Of a stretch of 64,000 nucleotides of DNA, positions 61,515 through 64,000 are shown one piece after another. The notes under the pieces were generated by a model. That model was not told the origin of the DNA. It saw only the letters and a program-made list of their open reading frames with translations, and ran no database searches. Within the stretch, counting starts at the first letter, position 1, and the number at the start of each line of letters is the position of its first letter. The stretch is taken from positions 61,646,119-61,710,118 of the forward strand of contig CM043952.1 in assembly GCA_014529385.2 (NCBI GenBank), given 5' to 3'. The DNA is from Adiantum capillus-veneris. Its lineage: Eukaryota > Streptophyta > Polypodiopsida > Polypodiales > Pteridaceae. Made by a program: the position numbers and the translations under genes.

Positions 61515-64000
61515 AAGATTTGACCATTAACATTTTGAGACACTGGTGTTTTTAAACACCACCTTTATCTGAGGATCCTTCAATCTTTCATTTTAGAGAC
61601 AGTAGGTGTTTGAATTATACCTTACAATTTACCTGATTGTAAGTATTGTACATAAGAGCCGAATTTCTTCACTCACTTGGAAGGGGGAGGCCTGTCTCTA
61701 AACAGGTGAATCTGCTCCTTTGAATTAATGCTAGTTAAGGAATTTTGTAGGAGGCATTTGTGATGTGACCTTCTGAAATGATGGATTTTACTTCCACGTT
61801 GAAGCTTGTCTATAAAATGAATTTGTAATCTAGTGGATATTTTTTTGTTTCTAGTTATTGTGAAGGTGGGCAGCTGTCTTGTTACTGTGTTCTTAATCGT
61901 TTTGAATGATTAGTATTATTCCTTTGTAATTAGGGCATTGTGATGTGGTGGTGGTTGAGATTGAGTTGCCTTGGTGAGGGTTAAGGGCAAGAGGGTTTTA
62001 TCTATGTTTGCATGGCTGGATTGCTTGTATTGCTAGATGTAGTTGTTGGTGCTTTATTTTGATGTTTTACTACAAAAATGTGGTCACAAGTAGAAATTTT
62101 CTTCCTTATGAGAATCCTCCAATTTGTCTTTACGTATTGTATTTGCATGTTTGAGAGAGAGAGAGAGAGCTTTTTTCTTACTGTCTAAAAGAAGTATGCC
62201 TTAATTTCAGTCTCCCAGCTTTATGATTGCCATGTTCAATGAAAACACCACACTTGTACATGTCAACCAAAGCAGCATGTTGAATCTTTTCTAGCCCACA
62301 TCAACTTGTTGCATACAGATACATGATTTCACAATGCAACTAGAGGTGATTGCATATGAGAAGCAGCCCTTGCTTTGCATTTGTATGCGTTAGACCATAC
62401 ATTTCAATTGGTGCAAGCTCACGCAGGGGTATGCACATGTAAGGTGCTATTTTATAGAAAGTGAAGCCCCTTGAATTTTGGACTGTGTTGTGTGTGAACT
62501 CCTTTTGTGTGTATCAACTATTTCACCTTTGTCCAAGCACACATCACTTGCATTGAGACCTTTGTATTTAATAATAGCTACAAGCGATTAGTGGGATTAC
62601 TTGTGAGGGAGGCTTTGAAGCTTATAAGTTGGTGACACAAATGAGGCTAGTGAAACATGGATATGTGAAGGGGTGATTAAATCGAAGAGGTGGCCACCAA
62701 ATCTAGCTATTTGTTGCATATAGAGCAGGCATTGTATGTGCTTGTCCTTGCCTCCCATCTACATTTGATCATCACGTGTGAGTGCTCACTCTCAAAGCTG
62801 AAGCTCTACAGCCTTGGCCTCGGGGGCTCAAACTTGTAATCATGTGTGAGTTATTGCTCACTATCCATGTTGTAATCATGGTAGTGCTTTGCTATGGGCG
62901 ACAAGGGCATACATAGTGTAACGTTTCCAATTGTCTAAGATCGGTGATCAAGAGAGCTAACATATTTGTTTTGACTCGTACAATGCAAAGTGGAGGAATG
63001 ATAAAGTCAATTGTCTTAACTTTATGTATCCTTTAATGAGGTCATCTTAAAAGGGATAGCTTATTCGTTTTGGAATCACAAATAATTAGAACCTTTGGTT
63101 CATAGCTTGACGTTTTTTTTCTCATTGAATTTGAGGCACTGTTGTGAATCGATCCCCTAAGATTAAGATTTGAGATCTATGTTATTTAGTGTTGGAAAGC
63201 AATTGACTTATCGGACCCATTTGTACAACGATTGGTTTTAGATCAATTTTTGCTTTCCATCCTACACCTTTGTTTCCTAATAATTACCACATTGTGTAAC
63301 ATTTAGAAGCAATTCTTTACTTAATTCTTGGCTTTTGATAGTAATATTTTCAAACATTACCAAAACAGTCTTTTTGTAGATAGTTTCTATTGAAAACAGT
63401 CTCTCCTTATTAGATTTAATGACCGATCACGGTCGATCTATAACGATAGGATTTTTTTTTGGACCAACAGAGCCTTTGTATAAAGGTTTTCTCATTCATA
63501 ATCAATTATTTAGGTCAAGACAACAACTCCCTTTGGGCACCAACTTGACATCGTGCAACAATGTTGCATGGGCACCAAGTCGCATCGCACATCAACGCGG
63601 CATGGGCACCAACTTGCATTGTGCACCAATGCGGCATCAAGTTGTCGTCCAATTGATTTAGTCTCTATTCAAATGTAATCTAACTCTTCTCCATCTAAAC
63701 TTGTTGCAAGTATTTTTGACATTAAACATAATTTTTACCTAAGTTTATATTAACAAAAGCATACGTTTTGGTTTACATAGCTAGTGTTTTTTCTTATGGT
63801 TTCATAAGCTCCACTAGGTTATGCTTACTTTGATGCATAAAACTTAAAATTACTTGTATCTGGTTCGGATTTATGACAATCTTATGTTGTGGTGCTAATT
63901 CATCTTATTTATTGGAGCATGGCTTGGGTTAGCTTCGTTATTGTTCTTCTTTGTGACTTTGGGGGTCATTACGTAGCTCAAACATAGACTTAGTCAAAAA
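61515..64000. other. H2A 3' region and intergenic DNA
   Basis: The H2A 3' UTR probably ends within the first 350 bp (TATAAAATGAATTTG-type sequence near 61811), but no polyadenylation site is certain. The rest has no recognisable gene. A short (GA)n lies at about 62153-62170, and a three-copy 35-bp tandem repeat at 63535-63637. The frame 63419-63661 overlaps that repeat and looks non-coding. Confidence 0.5.
63535..63637. repeat. Three-copy 34-35-bp tandem repeat
   Basis: Units start at 63535, 63570 and 63604, each beginning GGGCACCAA and ending GCAT, with 70-85% identity by eye. Small minisatellite. Confidence 0.75.

Noticed and set aside
63419-63661. An 80-codon ORF as a gene
   Set aside because: Its 3' half is the 35-bp tandem repeat and there is no domain or promoter context.

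Overview
This is eukaryotic, plant-type DNA. The evidence is an intron-containing plant histone H2A gene near the right end, and LTR retrotransposons of the plant Ty3 type whose primer-binding sites match the 3' ends of tRNA-Asp or initiator tRNA-Met. Retroelements fill most of the first 58 kb, long GA/CT and G tracts are common, and only one host gene is convincing, so I infer a large, repeat-rich land-plant genome. A fern or other non-seed plant is possible, but I cannot fix the species from this window.

Layout. (1) 1-1995 is unassigned intergenic DNA. (2) 1996-4464 is L, a decayed minus-strand element with 153-bp LTRs. (3) 5644-55302 is a four-level nest. The outer element R (plus strand, 1.58-kb LTRs, gag only, target duplication AGGAG) has its 5' LTR split by two insertions. 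These are E1 (6181-19799, plus strand, duplication CAAGC/T) and P (20590-51531, plus strand, duplication CTCTC). P in turn carries a 229-bp MITE (35695-35923) and a minus-strand composite insertion Q (36824-48751, duplication ACACA). (4) 56180-57919 is C, a minus-strand remnant with 123-bp LTRs and a chromodomain integrase end. (5) 57920-60766 is rich in microsatellites. (6) 60767-61514 is histone H2A. (7) 61515-64000 is intergenic.

E1, P and Q are related to one another, with an Athila/Tat-like flavour. In E1 and P the order is gag, aspartic protease, RT, RNase H, integrase, then a second protease-like domain and a tail with W-V/I-P-K repeats, followed by accessory coding sequence. Both are broken by stops and frameshifts. 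Q keeps a 997-residue gag frame and a protease with an intact active site but has lost RT, RNase H and integrase, so it could only have moved with help from another element.

The most unusual feature is a set of arrays of near-perfect palindromes. In P the core is TAAATAATCGCGATTATTTA, found upstream of gag and again upstream of a large accessory ORF. In Q the core is ACATCCTACGCGTAGGATGT, found upstream of gag. Sequence around the cores looks related between P and Q while the cores differ, and half-cores recur inside the LTRs. All three arrays lie between plausible splice donors and acceptors. I read this as an element-specific cis-acting code; its function is unknown.
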